From JABCPE02 sp963516675 (GTDB lineage Bacteria > Bacteroidota > Bacteroidia > Flavobacteriales > Weeksellaceae): 64,000 bases of DNA. Both the position numbers and the translations under genes were made by a program. Below, piece by piece: positions 42,325 to 50,285 of the stretch; within the stretch, counting starts at the first letter, position 1; every line of letters starts with the position of its first letter. The notes under the pieces were generated by a model that saw only the letters and a program-made list of their open reading frames with translations, was not told the origin of the DNA and did not search any database. Location: positions 71,357 through 135,356 of the forward strand of contig CAUQBH010000005.1 of the NCBI GenBank assembly GCA_963516675.1. The letters run 5' to 3'.

Positions 42325-42342
42325 GTTTATCATTTTAATTTT

Positions 42343-42822
42343 TTAGAAAGTAACTCTCATACCAAGTCCGAATCTTGCTGCATCAAAATCAGAGTTTCCT
42401 GTGTAGAACCAAATTCTAGGTCTCCAGTCGAAAAATATCCCTAGTGGAGCTCCTGGAATCTTGAAATCTATACCAGCAACAGGCGCAAGAGAGAATATAG
42501 TGTTTCCCCCTCCTTTAGGGAAAGAAATACCAGGACCCATACCAATGTACCAAGCTAATCCTCTTGCAGAACCTCCAAATTGTTGTTCATAATGATACAT
42601 AAAGCTAAGGTGAGTAGCTCCTCTTCCAAATAATACTGCAAATTCTCCTGCATGATTTGAAGCAAAGAAATGCTTAACATGAGGACCAACTACAGTTCCA
42701 TCTCCTACATCAGCAAGAATACCAATTCCTGTGTTATAGGTTGAACCTCTCTGTGCATTCATTTTTGATAACCCAAAAGAAAGCACCATCAAAACGCTTA
42801 ATAATTTTACTACCTTTTTCAT
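42343..42822 (-). CDS. Small outer-membrane beta-barrel protein, unknown
   Basis: A 159-residue exported protein with the signal MKKVVKLLSVLMVLSFGLSKMNA. The mature chain is Gly- and aromatic-rich with alternating hydrophobic strands and ends in Phe (GLGMRVTF), the usual signal of an outer-membrane barrel; its size suggests eight strands. No specific family recognised. Single gene. Confidence 0.65.
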   Translation of the reverse strand: MKKVVKLLSVLMVLSFGLSKMNAQRGSTYNTGIGILADVGDGTVVGPHVKHFFASNHAGEFAVLFGRGATHLSFMYHYEQQFGGSARGLAWYIGMGPGISFPKGGGNTIFSLAPVAGIDFKIPGAPLGIFFDWRPRIWFYTGNSDFDAARFGLGMRVTF

Positions 42823-42841
42823 AATTAGAAATTTAATTTTT

Positions 42842-42874
42842 CAAACTTACTAATAATTAACGAGAAAAGACAAA
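42842..42874 (-). promoter_or_regulatory. Promoter of the small barrel gene
   Basis: On the minus strand TTTG (plus-strand CAAA at 42871-42874), a 21-base spacer, then TAAGTTTG (42842-42849). Confidence 0.6.
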
Positions 42875-42901
42875 GTTTATTTCATTTTTGTAAAAAATCC
42901 C

Positions 42902-42909
42902 TAATTTTG
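42902..42909 (+). promoter_or_regulatory. -7 element of the fRMsr gene
   Basis: TAATTTTG, 33 bases ahead of the ATG at 42942. Confidence 0.5.
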
Positions 42910-42941
42910 GGGAGATTTTTAGTATATAAATTATAACTACT

Positions 42942-43427
42942 ATGGCAGAGAATTTATTTATCCCAGAAAATGGAACAAAAATAGAAAAATACGAAGCGCT
43001 ATTGCCTCAGCTGGAAGCTCTTGTAGAGGGCGAAACCGATTTAACGGCTAATTTGGCCAATGTTTCTTCGGCGCTGCATCAGGTTTTTTCTTGGTGGTGG
43101 GTAGGTTTTTATTGGGTAAAAAATGAAGAATTGGTTTTGGCGCCATTCCAAGGGCCGATAGCTTGTACTAGAATAAAGTTTGGTAAGGGTGTTTGTGGAA
43201 CGGCTTGGAAGGAGGAAAAATCCCAGCTGGTTCCCGATGTGGAAAAATTCCCTGGTCATATCGCGTGTAGTTCTGCGACCAAATCAGAAATTGTAGTTCC
43301 TATTTTTGATAAGAATAGGAAAGTCATAGGAGTTCTCGATGTGGATAGTGAGCAGTATGGAACCCTAGACGAAACGGATGTGTTTTATTTAGAAAAGATA
43401 GCAGAGATAGTTTCTGCGAAAATTTAA
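42942..43427 (+). CDS. Free methionine-(R)-sulfoxide reductase, GAF type
   Basis: GAF-fold enzyme reducing free Met-R-sulfoxide. The three active-site cysteines of the family are in place: Cys75 (IACTRI), Cys85 (GVCGTAW) and Cys109 (HIACSS), and W-W-W-V-G-F-Y near residue 51 shapes the substrate pocket. Length 161 residues is typical. Single gene. A plain GAF sensor is less likely because all three Cys are kept. Confidence 0.9.
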   Translation: MAENLFIPENGTKIEKYEALLPQLEALVEGETDLTANLANVSSALHQVFSWWWVGFYWVKNEELVLAPFQGPIACTRIKFGKGVCGTAWKEEKSQLVPDVEKFPGHIACSSATKSEIVVPIFDKNRKVIGVLDVDSEQYGTLDETDVFYLEKIAEIVSAKI

Positions 43428-43441
43428 CGCAGGTTTAGATT

Positions 43442-44122
43442 TTATTCTTTTCCTTTAACAGAGAATTTCTCGTAGCCAGCGTAGGGTTTTAGATAACCCT
43501 GCTGCCAGTTGGAAATCAGCAGGCTTTCTAGATATTCATCATCTCTGTATTTGTGTGGATTGTATTCCTTTTTAAGGTCTATATCAGCCACATTTCCTTT
43601 TACATTCCATAGAAAAGCATTAAAACCGCCTTTGAGTTCTTTTATCAGCTCATAGACCGTTTTTCCTGTGGAGCGGTTCATAAGTTTTGCGAAAATCTGC
43701 CCTTCAGAGGTGGTCAAATCCCTTAGTTTTGTTTCGTATTGCGAAGCCAATTCTTTTTGTTTTTCTCTTATGTGTTTTCTTTTTTCACCTCCTTTCATGT
43801 TTTGTATATCAGCCTGTAAACTGCGGTATTGTTCTAATGCAGTAAGAAATAGAGGATACACACGAGAGAGTTTTTTGTTAAGGAAAAAGTAATAATTTCG
43901 GTCAAGCTGGTTGTTAAATTTTGGTTTTGAACTAAGGTATAGTTCATCCATAATGACTATTCGCTCTCCATCGATTTCATAAACTTTGGCTTTCAGAACA
44001 TTGTCATAATAATATTCTTTTCCATGTTCATCTATTAACATTTCTGTATTGGGTTTCTCCTGAGCATTTAGAATAAGCCCGAAACAAATAAGAAATAAAT
44101 AGTGTAGTTTATAAAAAATCAT
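43442..44122 (-). CDS. DUF4294 family exported protein
   Basis: A 226-residue protein of the family I recall as DUF4294, seen mainly in Bacteroidota. The start is placed at 44122, giving MIFYKLHYLFLICFGLILNA then Q, a signal peptide; longer frames to 44239 would run into the M42 gene on the other strand. The body has a beta-rich N-terminal third (EYYYDNVLKAKVYEIDGERIV) followed by charged helices (residues about 90-160). Function unknown. Divergent from the M42 peptidase gene with a 52-base shared region. Confidence 0.7.
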   Translation of the reverse strand: MIFYKLHYLFLICFGLILNAQEKPNTEMLIDEHGKEYYYDNVLKAKVYEIDGERIVIMDELYLSSKPKFNNQLDRNYYFFLNKKLSRVYPLFLTALEQYRSLQADIQNMKGGEKRKHIREKQKELASQYETKLRDLTTSEGQIFAKLMNRSTGKTVYELIKELKGGFNAFLWNVKGNVADIDLKKEYNPHKYRDDEYLESLLISNWQQGYLKPYAGYEKFSVKGKE

Positions 44123-44174
44123 TACTTTTACATCAATTTTTAATTTATTCAACAATACAAAAATCATTCCTTTT

Positions 44175-45251
44175 ATGGCTAAATTTAAAAAAGAATCGTT
44201 AGAATTTTTAGAAAAATATTTAAATACAGCATCTCCCACAGGGTTTGAACAAAATGGGCAGCAGCTTTGGTGTGACTATATCAGCCCTTTTGTGGATAAA
44301 GTAGAAGTGGATTATTACGGAACGGCATACGGAATTATCAATCCCAAGGCTGAGTTCAAAGTAGTGATAGAAGCTCACGCTGACGAAATCTCTTGGTATG
44401 TGAACTATATCACGGATGATGGATTGATTTATGTTATTAGAAATGGTGGTTCAGACCAAGTCATCGCTCCATCCAAAGTGGTCAATATTCATGGTAAAAA
44501 AGGCGTAGTGAAGGGAGTTTTCGGCTGGCCTGCTATTCACACAAGAGCCAATCAGAACGAGCCAACACCGAAATTGGACAATATTTTCATTGACTGCGGT
44601 GCGACTACTAAGGAGGAAGTAGAGGAGCTGGGTATCCATGTAGGTTGTATGATTACCTATCCAGATGAGTTTTTTGAGCTGAATGACAGATATTTTGTTT
44701 GTAGAGCATTGGACAATAGAATGGGAGGTTTCATGATTGCTGAGGTGGCTCGTATGCTGAAAGAAAACAAGAAAAAACTGCCGTTTGGGTTATATATTAC
44801 AAATTCTGTTCAGGAAGAAATCGGGCTTCGCGGAGCAGAAATGATAGCAGAACGCATAAAACCGAATATCGCGATAGTTACAGATGTTACCCACGATACC
44901 ACTACTCCGATGATTGAGAAAAAGAAGGAGGGCGACCAAAAATGTGGAGCAGGACCTGTAATCGCCTATGCACCAGCGGTTCATCATAAAGTGAGAGATT
45001 TGATAATAGAAACTGCTGAGAGAAATAACATTCCATTCCAAAGAGCAGCGTGCAGCAGGGCTACAGGAACGGATACAGACGCCTTTGCTTACTCTAATGG
45101 AGGGATTCCATCGGCACTGATTTCCTTGCCGCTTAGATACATGCACACGACGGTAGAAATGGTAGATAAGAAAGATGTAAGTGATATTATAAAACTGATT
45201 TACAACACATTACTGCAAATTAAACCTAAAATAGAGCTGAAATATTTTTAG
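44175..45251 (+). CDS. M42 family metallopeptidase (glutamyl aminopeptidase-like)
   Basis: Co-catalytic zinc aminopeptidase, usually a large cytoplasmic tetrahedral complex that trims peptides. Metal-ligand regions are recognisable: EAHADEISW near residue 57, RALDNRMGG (Asp) near 175, SVQEEIGLRGA (catalytic Glu pair) near 213 and VTDVTHD (Asp) near 237, with the late His in RYMHTTVEM. Length 358 residues is typical. It is followed after 15 bases by a MerR-type regulator gene. Confidence 0.92.
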   Translation: MAKFKKESLEFLEKYLNTASPTGFEQNGQQLWCDYISPFVDKVEVDYYGTAYGIINPKAEFKVVIEAHADEISWYVNYITDDGLIYVIRNGGSDQVIAPSKVVNIHGKKGVVKGVFGWPAIHTRANQNEPTPKLDNIFIDCGATTKEEVEELGIHVGCMITYPDEFFELNDRYFVCRALDNRMGGFMIAEVARMLKENKKKLPFGLYITNSVQEEIGLRGAEMIAERIKPNIAIVTDVTHDTTTPMIEKKKEGDQKCGAGPVIAYAPAVHHKVRDLIIETAERNNIPFQRAACSRATGTDTDAFAYSNGGIPSALISLPLRYMHTTVEMVDKKDVSDIIKLIYNTLLQIKPKIELKYF

Positions 45252-45266
45252 TAAAAATTAAAGATT

Positions 45267-45611
45267 ATGAAAATCAATCTTCCAGATAAACTGTATTATT
45301 CCATAGGAGAGGTGGCGCTGGCTTTCGGGGTCAATGCATCACTGCTCCGCTATTGGGAGAAAGAATTTCCTATTCTCAATCCTAAAAAGAATAAGAAAGG
45401 AACCCGCTATTTTACGCCAGAGGACATTAAAAACTTGAAGATTATTTATCATTTGGTCAAAGAAAAAGGCTACACGCTGGATGGAGCCCGTATTGCGCTG
45501 GTAACCAATGATAAAATAGAGGAAAGTGTAAATATCATAGAGCGGCTTGAATTTGTTAAAAGTGAACTAAATAAGCTAAAAAATTCACTAATTGACAAAG
45601 AACAGGCATAA
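45267..45611 (+). CDS. MerR family transcriptional regulator
   Basis: A 114-residue protein with a winged-helix MerR DNA-binding domain at residues 9-80 (YSIGEVALAFGVNASLLRYW and the wing KGTRYFTPEDI) and a short helical dimerisation tail without an effector domain or metal-binding Cys. Such small MerR proteins are common in flavobacteria and their ligands are unknown. It is probably co-transcribed with the M42 peptidase gene; the peptide transporter gene follows from its own promoter. Confidence 0.85.
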   Translation: MKINLPDKLYYSIGEVALAFGVNASLLRYWEKEFPILNPKKNKKGTRYFTPEDIKNLKIIYHLVKEKGYTLDGARIALVTNDKIEESVNIIERLEFVKSELNKLKNSLIDKEQA

Positions 45612-45616
45612 ATATA

Positions 45617-45648
45617 TTGTTTAATTCTAAAAAATAGTTTTATATTTG
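45617..45648 (+). promoter_or_regulatory. Promoter of the POT transporter gene
   Basis: TTG at 45617-45619, 21-base spacer, TATATTTG at 45641-45648. Confidence 0.65.
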
Positions 45649-45676
45649 CTATCCAAAAAAAATATAATAAATCATT

Positions 45677-47056
45677 ATGGAAGTAGTTCAACAGAAGAAG
45701 GGACATCCTAAAGGACTTTACCTCTTGTTTTTTACTGAGATGTGGGAGCGTTTCAGTTATTACGGAATGCGTGCGATACTTATGTATTATCTCACGAAAA
45801 CATATTTGCAGGGAGGATTAGGAATAAACTCAGCAGAAGCAAGTATTATTTATGGTAACTTTACGGGATTAGTGTATTTTACACCATTGATTGGCGGTTG
45901 GCTAGCAGATAAATACCTGGGGCAGAGATTAGCTGTTACTATTGGCGGGATTACGATGATGTTTGGGCAATTTGCTCTTTTTCTAATGAATAATATGACA
46001 GGGCTTTATATTGGGCTATTCTTATTAATTATAGGTAATGGGTTCTTTAAACCTAATATTTCTATATTGGTAGGGAATTTATACAAAGATGGAGATGAAA
46101 GAAGAGACTCCGCATTTTCTATTTTTTATATGGGGATAAATTTAGGTGCATTAATAGCCCCTATCGTAATAGGTGTTTTAACAGATGATATTTTTGCAGC
46201 TAAGGATAATAATGGAGAAATAATATCTTATGGGTATAGATATGGATTTTTAGCATCATCTATTGGTATGTTATTAGGGCAGGTGGTGTTTAATTTGTTA
46301 GCCCCTAAGTATTTAGGAGAGATAGGAACAAAACCTGTTGTCAAATTCGAAAAACAAGAGGAAGGGCAACAAGTAGATACTTTAAATAAAGAAGAAAAAG
46401 ATAAAATAAGTGTGATATTTATTTTATTCTTATTTGCAGTATTCTTTTGGGCTGGATTTGAACAAGCAGGTTCTTCAATAGCATTATATACAGACAACTA
46501 TATTGATAGAGATGTTACATTACCATTTATTGGAGATTGGACGATTCCTTCATCTTGGTTTCAGTCGGTAAACCCTTTCTTCGTTGTTACTTTAGCTCCA
46601 TTGTTTGCAATGTTTTGGAGTTCTCCTCTAGGGAGAAAAATATCTACACCTATTAAAATGGGGATGGGTATGGTCATTCTAGGAATAGGTTTTTGGTTTA
46701 TGTTAGGTGCCGTTTCGGAGAGAGGCGGAGATATAAAAGATACAGCAGTAAAGGCAAGTCTTTTTTGGTTAGTAATGACATATTTTATACATACAGTAGG
46801 GGAATTATGTATTTCGCCAGTCGGGCTTTCAGTGGTGACTAAACTTTCACCTCCTAAATTGGCCTCTGTGCTTATGGCGGTATGGATGTTGTCTTCTTCG
46901 GTTGCTAATTTCTTAGGAGGATTTATTGCTGCTTATGTTGAAAAAATGGGAGCAGGGCAAATTTTCACATATATTTCAGGATTTGTCATTGTTTGTGGAG
47001 TATTGCTTATATTGCTTAATAAGCCTATCAGTAAAATGATGCACGGAGTGAAATAA
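45677..47056 (+). CDS. Proton-dependent oligopeptide (POT/PTR) transporter
   Basis: Inner-membrane symporter importing di- and tripeptides with protons. The E-x-x-E-R-F-x-Y-Y-G motif (EMWERFSYYG) in the first membrane helix, residues 17-26, is the family signature, and GNGFFKPNIS in helix 4 is the PTR2 motif. About 14 hydrophobic segments are present in 459 residues. With the adjacent M42 and other peptidases it supports peptide-based nutrition. Confidence 0.94.
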   Translation: MEVVQQKKGHPKGLYLLFFTEMWERFSYYGMRAILMYYLTKTYLQGGLGINSAEASIIYGNFTGLVYFTPLIGGWLADKYLGQRLAVTIGGITMMFGQFALFLMNNMTGLYIGLFLLIIGNGFFKPNISILVGNLYKDGDERRDSAFSIFYMGINLGALIAPIVIGVLTDDIFAAKDNNGEIISYGYRYGFLASSIGMLLGQVVFNLLAPKYLGEIGTKPVVKFEKQEEGQQVDTLNKEEKDKISVIFILFLFAVFFWAGFEQAGSSIALYTDNYIDRDVTLPFIGDWTIPSSWFQSVNPFFVVTLAPLFAMFWSSPLGRKISTPIKMGMGMVILGIGFWFMLGAVSERGGDIKDTAVKASLFWLVMTYFIHTVGELCISPVGLSVVTKLSPPKLASVLMAVWMLSSSVANFLGGFIAAYVEKMGAGQIFTYISGFVIVCGVLLILLNKPISKMMHGVK

Positions 47057-47075
47057 ATAAAATTTGTTAAATAAA

Positions 47076-47112
47076 AAATAAAAGACCGTTAAATTTCGGT
47101 CTTTTATTTTTT
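47076..47112 (+). terminator. Terminator after the POT gene
   Basis: AAATAAAAGACCG at 47076-47088 pairs with CGGTCTTTTATTT at 47097-47109 around an 8-base loop, followed by T residues. Confidence 0.85.
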
Positions 47113-47128
47113 CAAAGAAAAAAGTTTT

Positions 47129-47136
47129 TATATTTG
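47129..47136 (+). promoter_or_regulatory. -7 element of the thioredoxin-fold gene
   Basis: TATATTTG covers the in-frame TTG at 47134, which excludes that TTG as a start and supports the ATG at 47161. Confidence 0.6.
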
Positions 47137-47160
47137 TCGTTTATAAATTTTAGTATTCTA

Positions 47161-47706
47161 ATGAAAAAAATAGCAATTGTATTTTCTGTGTTTTCATCAA
47201 TGTTTATGATGGCACAGGTAAACTGGATGAGTATGGATCAGGCGCTGGAAGCACAGAAAAAAACGCCAAAAAAGATAATGATTAAGTTCTACACAGACTG
47301 GTGTTCTATGTGCAAGATGATGGATAAAAATACTTTTTCCAATCCTGTCATTACAGAATATATCAATGATAATTACTACGCAGTGAAATTCAATTCCGAA
47401 GGGAATGAAGATGTAACTTTCCAAGGAAAAAAATTCAATAATCCAGACTTTAACCCAAAAAGAAAACCAACTTATGGAGGTGGGCCTCAGCATCAGTTTG
47501 TAACTTATTTCGGTGTGAAGGGATATCCTACTACGGTTTTCCTTGATGAAGACCAAAAGCTTTTGACAGGGCTTGTGGGTTATTTCAACCCGAGAGACAT
47601 GGAAGCGTATTTGGCTCTTTTTGCGACCAATGAATTTAAAAAAATAAAAACTCAGCAAGAGTGGCAGTCTTACAGAGAGAAATTTAAACATAAAATTAAA
47701 AGCTAA
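47161..47706 (+). CDS. Exported thioredoxin-fold protein
   Basis: Periplasmic redox protein of 181 residues. MKKIAIVFSVFSSMFMMAQ is the signal peptide, and CSMC in FYTDWCSMCKMMD (near residue 58) is the redox pair, placed as in DUF255/thioredoxin_7-type proteins. A cis-Pro follows in VKGYPTTVF. A 40-residue insertion rich in Asn, Gly and Pro separates the two halves. Likely a thiol-disulfide reductant for exported proteins. The next gene starts 5 bases later and is also exported. Confidence 0.85.
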   Translation: MKKIAIVFSVFSSMFMMAQVNWMSMDQALEAQKKTPKKIMIKFYTDWCSMCKMMDKNTFSNPVITEYINDNYYAVKFNSEGNEDVTFQGKKFNNPDFNPKRKPTYGGGPQHQFVTYFGVKGYPTTVFLDEDQKLLTGLVGYFNPRDMEAYLALFATNEFKKIKTQQEWQSYREKFKHKIKS

Positions 47707-47711
47707 TCTTT

Positions 47712-48194
47712 ATGAAAAAGCTAATTTTCTTGATGGGAATTTTTGGGATGAGCCTTCTTCACGCTCAGAGTAATATCCCTGAAGCTCAGAAAGGAGTGGA
47801 GTACGGAGCTGGCGTTCCTGAAAATATTGTTTATAATGTGCAGTCTATAGACCAAGTGATAAAGTCTCTGAAGAAGAAAAACGAGATAGACAGAGTAACC
47901 ATCAAGGGAAGAGTAACGGCAGTTTGTCCTAAAAAAGGATGCTGGGTTACATTAGAAAACACTCAGAATGTGGAGGTTTTTGTGAAGATGAAAGATTATG
48001 CTTTTTTCCTTCCGCAGAATATCGCTGGTAAAACTATCCTGCTGGACGCGAAAGTGACTAAACAAGAGACTTCCGTGAAAGAACTTCGCCATTATGCCGA
48101 GGATGCAGGAAAATCAAAAGAAGAAATAGCAAAAATCACAAAACCAAAAGTAGAAATACGAGTTTTAGCAAACGGAATCAAAGTCATAGATTGA
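47712..48194 (+). CDS. DUF4920 family exported protein
   Basis: A 160-residue protein with the signal MKKLIFLMGIFGMSLLHA. Its core is an OB-fold-like segment (IKGRVTAVCPKKGCWVTLE near residue 66) with a conserved C-P-K-K-G-C-W motif, which I recall as the hallmark of DUF4920. The two Cys could be redox partners or metal ligands. It is 5 bases after a thioredoxin-fold gene with the same destination, suggesting they act together. Function unknown. Confidence 0.75.
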   Translation: MKKLIFLMGIFGMSLLHAQSNIPEAQKGVEYGAGVPENIVYNVQSIDQVIKSLKKKNEIDRVTIKGRVTAVCPKKGCWVTLENTQNVEVFVKMKDYAFFLPQNIAGKTILLDAKVTKQETSVKELRHYAEDAGKSKEEIAKITKPKVEIRVLANGIKVID

Positions 48195-48215
48195 TAATTT
48201 TTTAAGTTAAACAAA

Positions 48216-48244
48216 AAAAGCACTCCAAAAAGGAGTGCTTTTTA
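48216..48244. terminator. Bidirectional terminator
   Basis: AAAAAGCACTCC at 48216-48227 and its complement at 48233-48244; it abuts the stop codon of the convergent MFS gene. Confidence 0.85.
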
Positions 48245-49465
48245 TTAAATATCTTTGGGTTTCTTTTTCACGAATAATGTGAGTAAAAATCCTAAACAAA
48301 GCAGAACCAGCCCGATGATGTAGGAATAAACTCCTGCCTGCTCTTGGAAATAATCTTTCATATAAGCCGTAATCTGCGGGCCGATAAGTCCGCCTATTCC
48401 CCAGCCTACCATCATAATTCCGTAGAGAGAGGCCATCAGATTAGGGTTGTATTGTTCCTTCACCAAAGAAGGCATTACCCCAAGGCTTCCACCGTAGCAC
48501 AATAAAACCAAGCAAACGCCCAAGAAAAATATGATAGGATTTTGAGTAAAGATAAGGACAATGAAAATGCAGATTTCTATCAGAAAAATCATCCTAAAAG
48601 TCTGGATTCTTCCTGCTTTATCAGAAACACCTCCCCACATAAATCTTCCAAAACCATTGCACAGAGAACTTATCCCTATCAGTGTAGCGCCGTGCTGTTC
48701 CAGCTCTGTGGCATCTGTCATTCCCTCAGCTCTGAGATAATCCTGTAATAAAGGCGATTGGAACGCGATGAAAATCATCCCTGCAATCACGCTGAACATG
48801 AAAAACAACCAAGATGCAATGTATTCGCACTGGATAATGGTTTTATAAATTGCTGAAAATGAGATTTCTGCTGTGTTTTGCGAAGTGGTGTTTTTTATGC
48901 TTAATTGATAAGTGAATATCGGCAAAACAATCAGCAGCATACAGCCAATTGCAAGGAAAGTAACAGCCAGATTTTCCTCAAATAAATTCAAGAAAAATGG
49001 TGCTAATATTTTAGACATGATTAAAGCGCCCAGCCCAAATCCTGTCACCACTAGTCCAGTCGCAAGACCTTGTTTGTCTGGAAACCAGCTCGATACGGCC
49101 ACTACGGGCGTTACATATGCCATTCCCAAACCTATCCCGCCGATAAATCCGAAACCGATGTATAGTAAAGGCAAAATCTCTAATTTTAGAGCAAAATAAG
49201 AAACAATATATCCCAGCCCATAGAGTACAGCCCCCATGGTAGCGAGGTTTTTTAGTTTGAACTGATGAAGTTTCGCGCCACACCATGCCGATGTTACTCC
49301 CATCATCAGGTTAGAAATACTGAATGCCCACGCCGTTTCTCCCTGTGTCCAGCCATAGGCCTCGCTGACAGGCTTTTGAAAGAAACTCCATGCATAGACC
49401 GTTCCCAAAAATAAATGGGTAAGAATAGCCGCAACAGCTATGAACCAACGATTTTTATTCTCCAT
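48245..49465 (-). CDS. OFA family MFS transporter
   Basis: Twelve-segment major facilitator of the oxalate/formate antiporter group, 406 residues. The opening W-x-x-A-V-A-A-I-L-x-H-L-x-L-G-T-V-Y-A-W-S followed by F-Q-K-P is the family pattern, as is G-L-G-M-A-Y-V-T-P-V near residue 113. Substrate is unknown; monocarboxylates are usual. Single gene. Confidence 0.85.
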   Translation of the reverse strand: MENKNRWFIAVAAILTHLFLGTVYAWSFFQKPVSEAYGWTQGETAWAFSISNLMMGVTSAWCGAKLHQFKLKNLATMGAVLYGLGYIVSYFALKLEILPLLYIGFGFIGGIGLGMAYVTPVVAVSSWFPDKQGLATGLVVTGFGLGALIMSKILAPFFLNLFEENLAVTFLAIGCMLLIVLPIFTYQLSIKNTTSQNTAEISFSAIYKTIIQCEYIASWLFFMFSVIAGMIFIAFQSPLLQDYLRAEGMTDATELEQHGATLIGISSLCNGFGRFMWGGVSDKAGRIQTFRMIFLIEICIFIVLIFTQNPIIFFLGVCLVLLCYGGSLGVMPSLVKEQYNPNLMASLYGIMMVGWGIGGLIGPQITAYMKDYFQEQAGVYSYIIGLVLLCLGFLLTLFVKKKPKDI

Positions 49466-49492
49466 ATAAAATAATTAGGGCGCAAAAATATA

Positions 49493-49500
49493 TAAATAAA
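49493..49500 (-). promoter_or_regulatory. -7 element of the OFA transporter gene
   Basis: Minus-strand TATTTTTG, 28 bases ahead of the start at 49465. Confidence 0.5.
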
Positions 49501-49540
49501 TTGAAATGAAAAAAATGTAATTCTTTCAGGGCTTTGAAAT

Positions 49541-49570
49541 AAAAATTACCCTCTATTATTGAGGGTAATT
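49541..49570 (-). terminator. Terminator after the YceI gene
   Basis: AATTACCCTC at 49544-49553 pairs with GAGGGTAATT at 49561-49570; the A-run at 49541-49545 gives the U-tract on the minus transcript. Confidence 0.75.
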
Positions 49571-49605
49571 CGCAATTTTAAATTTATAATGAAAAAACTA
49601 AACTT

Positions 49606-50196
49606 TTATTCTGCTGTCATTTCAAAGTCTCCTTTTATTTGGACTTTGTCGCTAATCATTGCTTCTGGATATCCTCCACCAACACCAAAATCAGAGCGCT
49701 TGATAATTCCTACCACTTGGTATCCGTAAGTTTTTTTCTTACTCATAGGATTTACGACCATTCCTTTGTACAGCATATTTACGGTAACAGGTTTAGTTAC
49801 ACCATGAAGCGTAAGATTTCCTTTTACTTCGTAGAGTAGAATTTTCATACTGCTATTGATTTTCGTGGGCTTGATGCTGGTGCTTTGGAAAACCATTTCT
49901 GGGAATTTTTTCACATCGAAGAAATCTTCATTTCTGAGATGGTTATCCCTTGCCTCTATGTGCGTGTTGATAGAATTCACATCCACTACGAAACTGATTT
50001 TAGAGTTTGTGAAATTCTTTTCATCAACATTCATATTTAGAGTTGCTTTCTCAAAATTCCCTGTAATTTCGCTAATTCCCAAGTGAGTTACCGAAAACTG
50101 AATTCTGCTGTGTGCAGGATCTGATTTTAAAGCATTTTGGGCAAATGAATTTACAGCCATTAGACCCATAAATAATAATGATACTATCTTTTTCAT
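49606..50196 (-). CDS. YceI family periplasmic protein
   Basis: Lipocalin-like beta-barrel thought to bind isoprenoids in the periplasm. MKKIVSLLFMGLMAVNSFA is the signal peptide, and the family pattern D-P-A-H-S-R-I-Q-F-S-V-T-H-L-G follows at residue 26. The I-x-x-R-D-N-H-L-R-N-E-D-F-F-D motif is intact. Length 196 residues is normal. Single gene. Confidence 0.92.
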   Translation of the reverse strand: MKKIVSLLFMGLMAVNSFAQNALKSDPAHSRIQFSVTHLGISEITGNFEKATLNMNVDEKNFTNSKISFVVDVNSINTHIEARDNHLRNEDFFDVKKFPEMVFQSTSIKPTKINSSMKILLYEVKGNLTLHGVTKPVTVNMLYKGMVVNPMSKKKTYGYQVVGIIKRSDFGVGGGYPEAMISDKVQIKGDFEMTAE

Positions 50197-50216
50197 ATTC
50201 GTTAATTTTATTGATG

Positions 50217-50224
50217 CAAAGATA
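50217..50224 (-). promoter_or_regulatory. -7 element of the YceI gene
   Basis: Minus-strand TATCTTTG, 21 bases ahead of the start at 50196. Confidence 0.5.
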
Positions 50225-50285
50225 TAGTTAATAACTATCCAAAAAATTGATTTATGATAAGATTTTAAAATATTTATGCCTAAAA

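Noticed and set aside
47197..47691. 164-codon minus-strand frame opposite the thioredoxin-fold gene
   Set aside because: Cys/Phe/His-rich shadow of a well-supported gene on the other strand with promoter and signal peptide.
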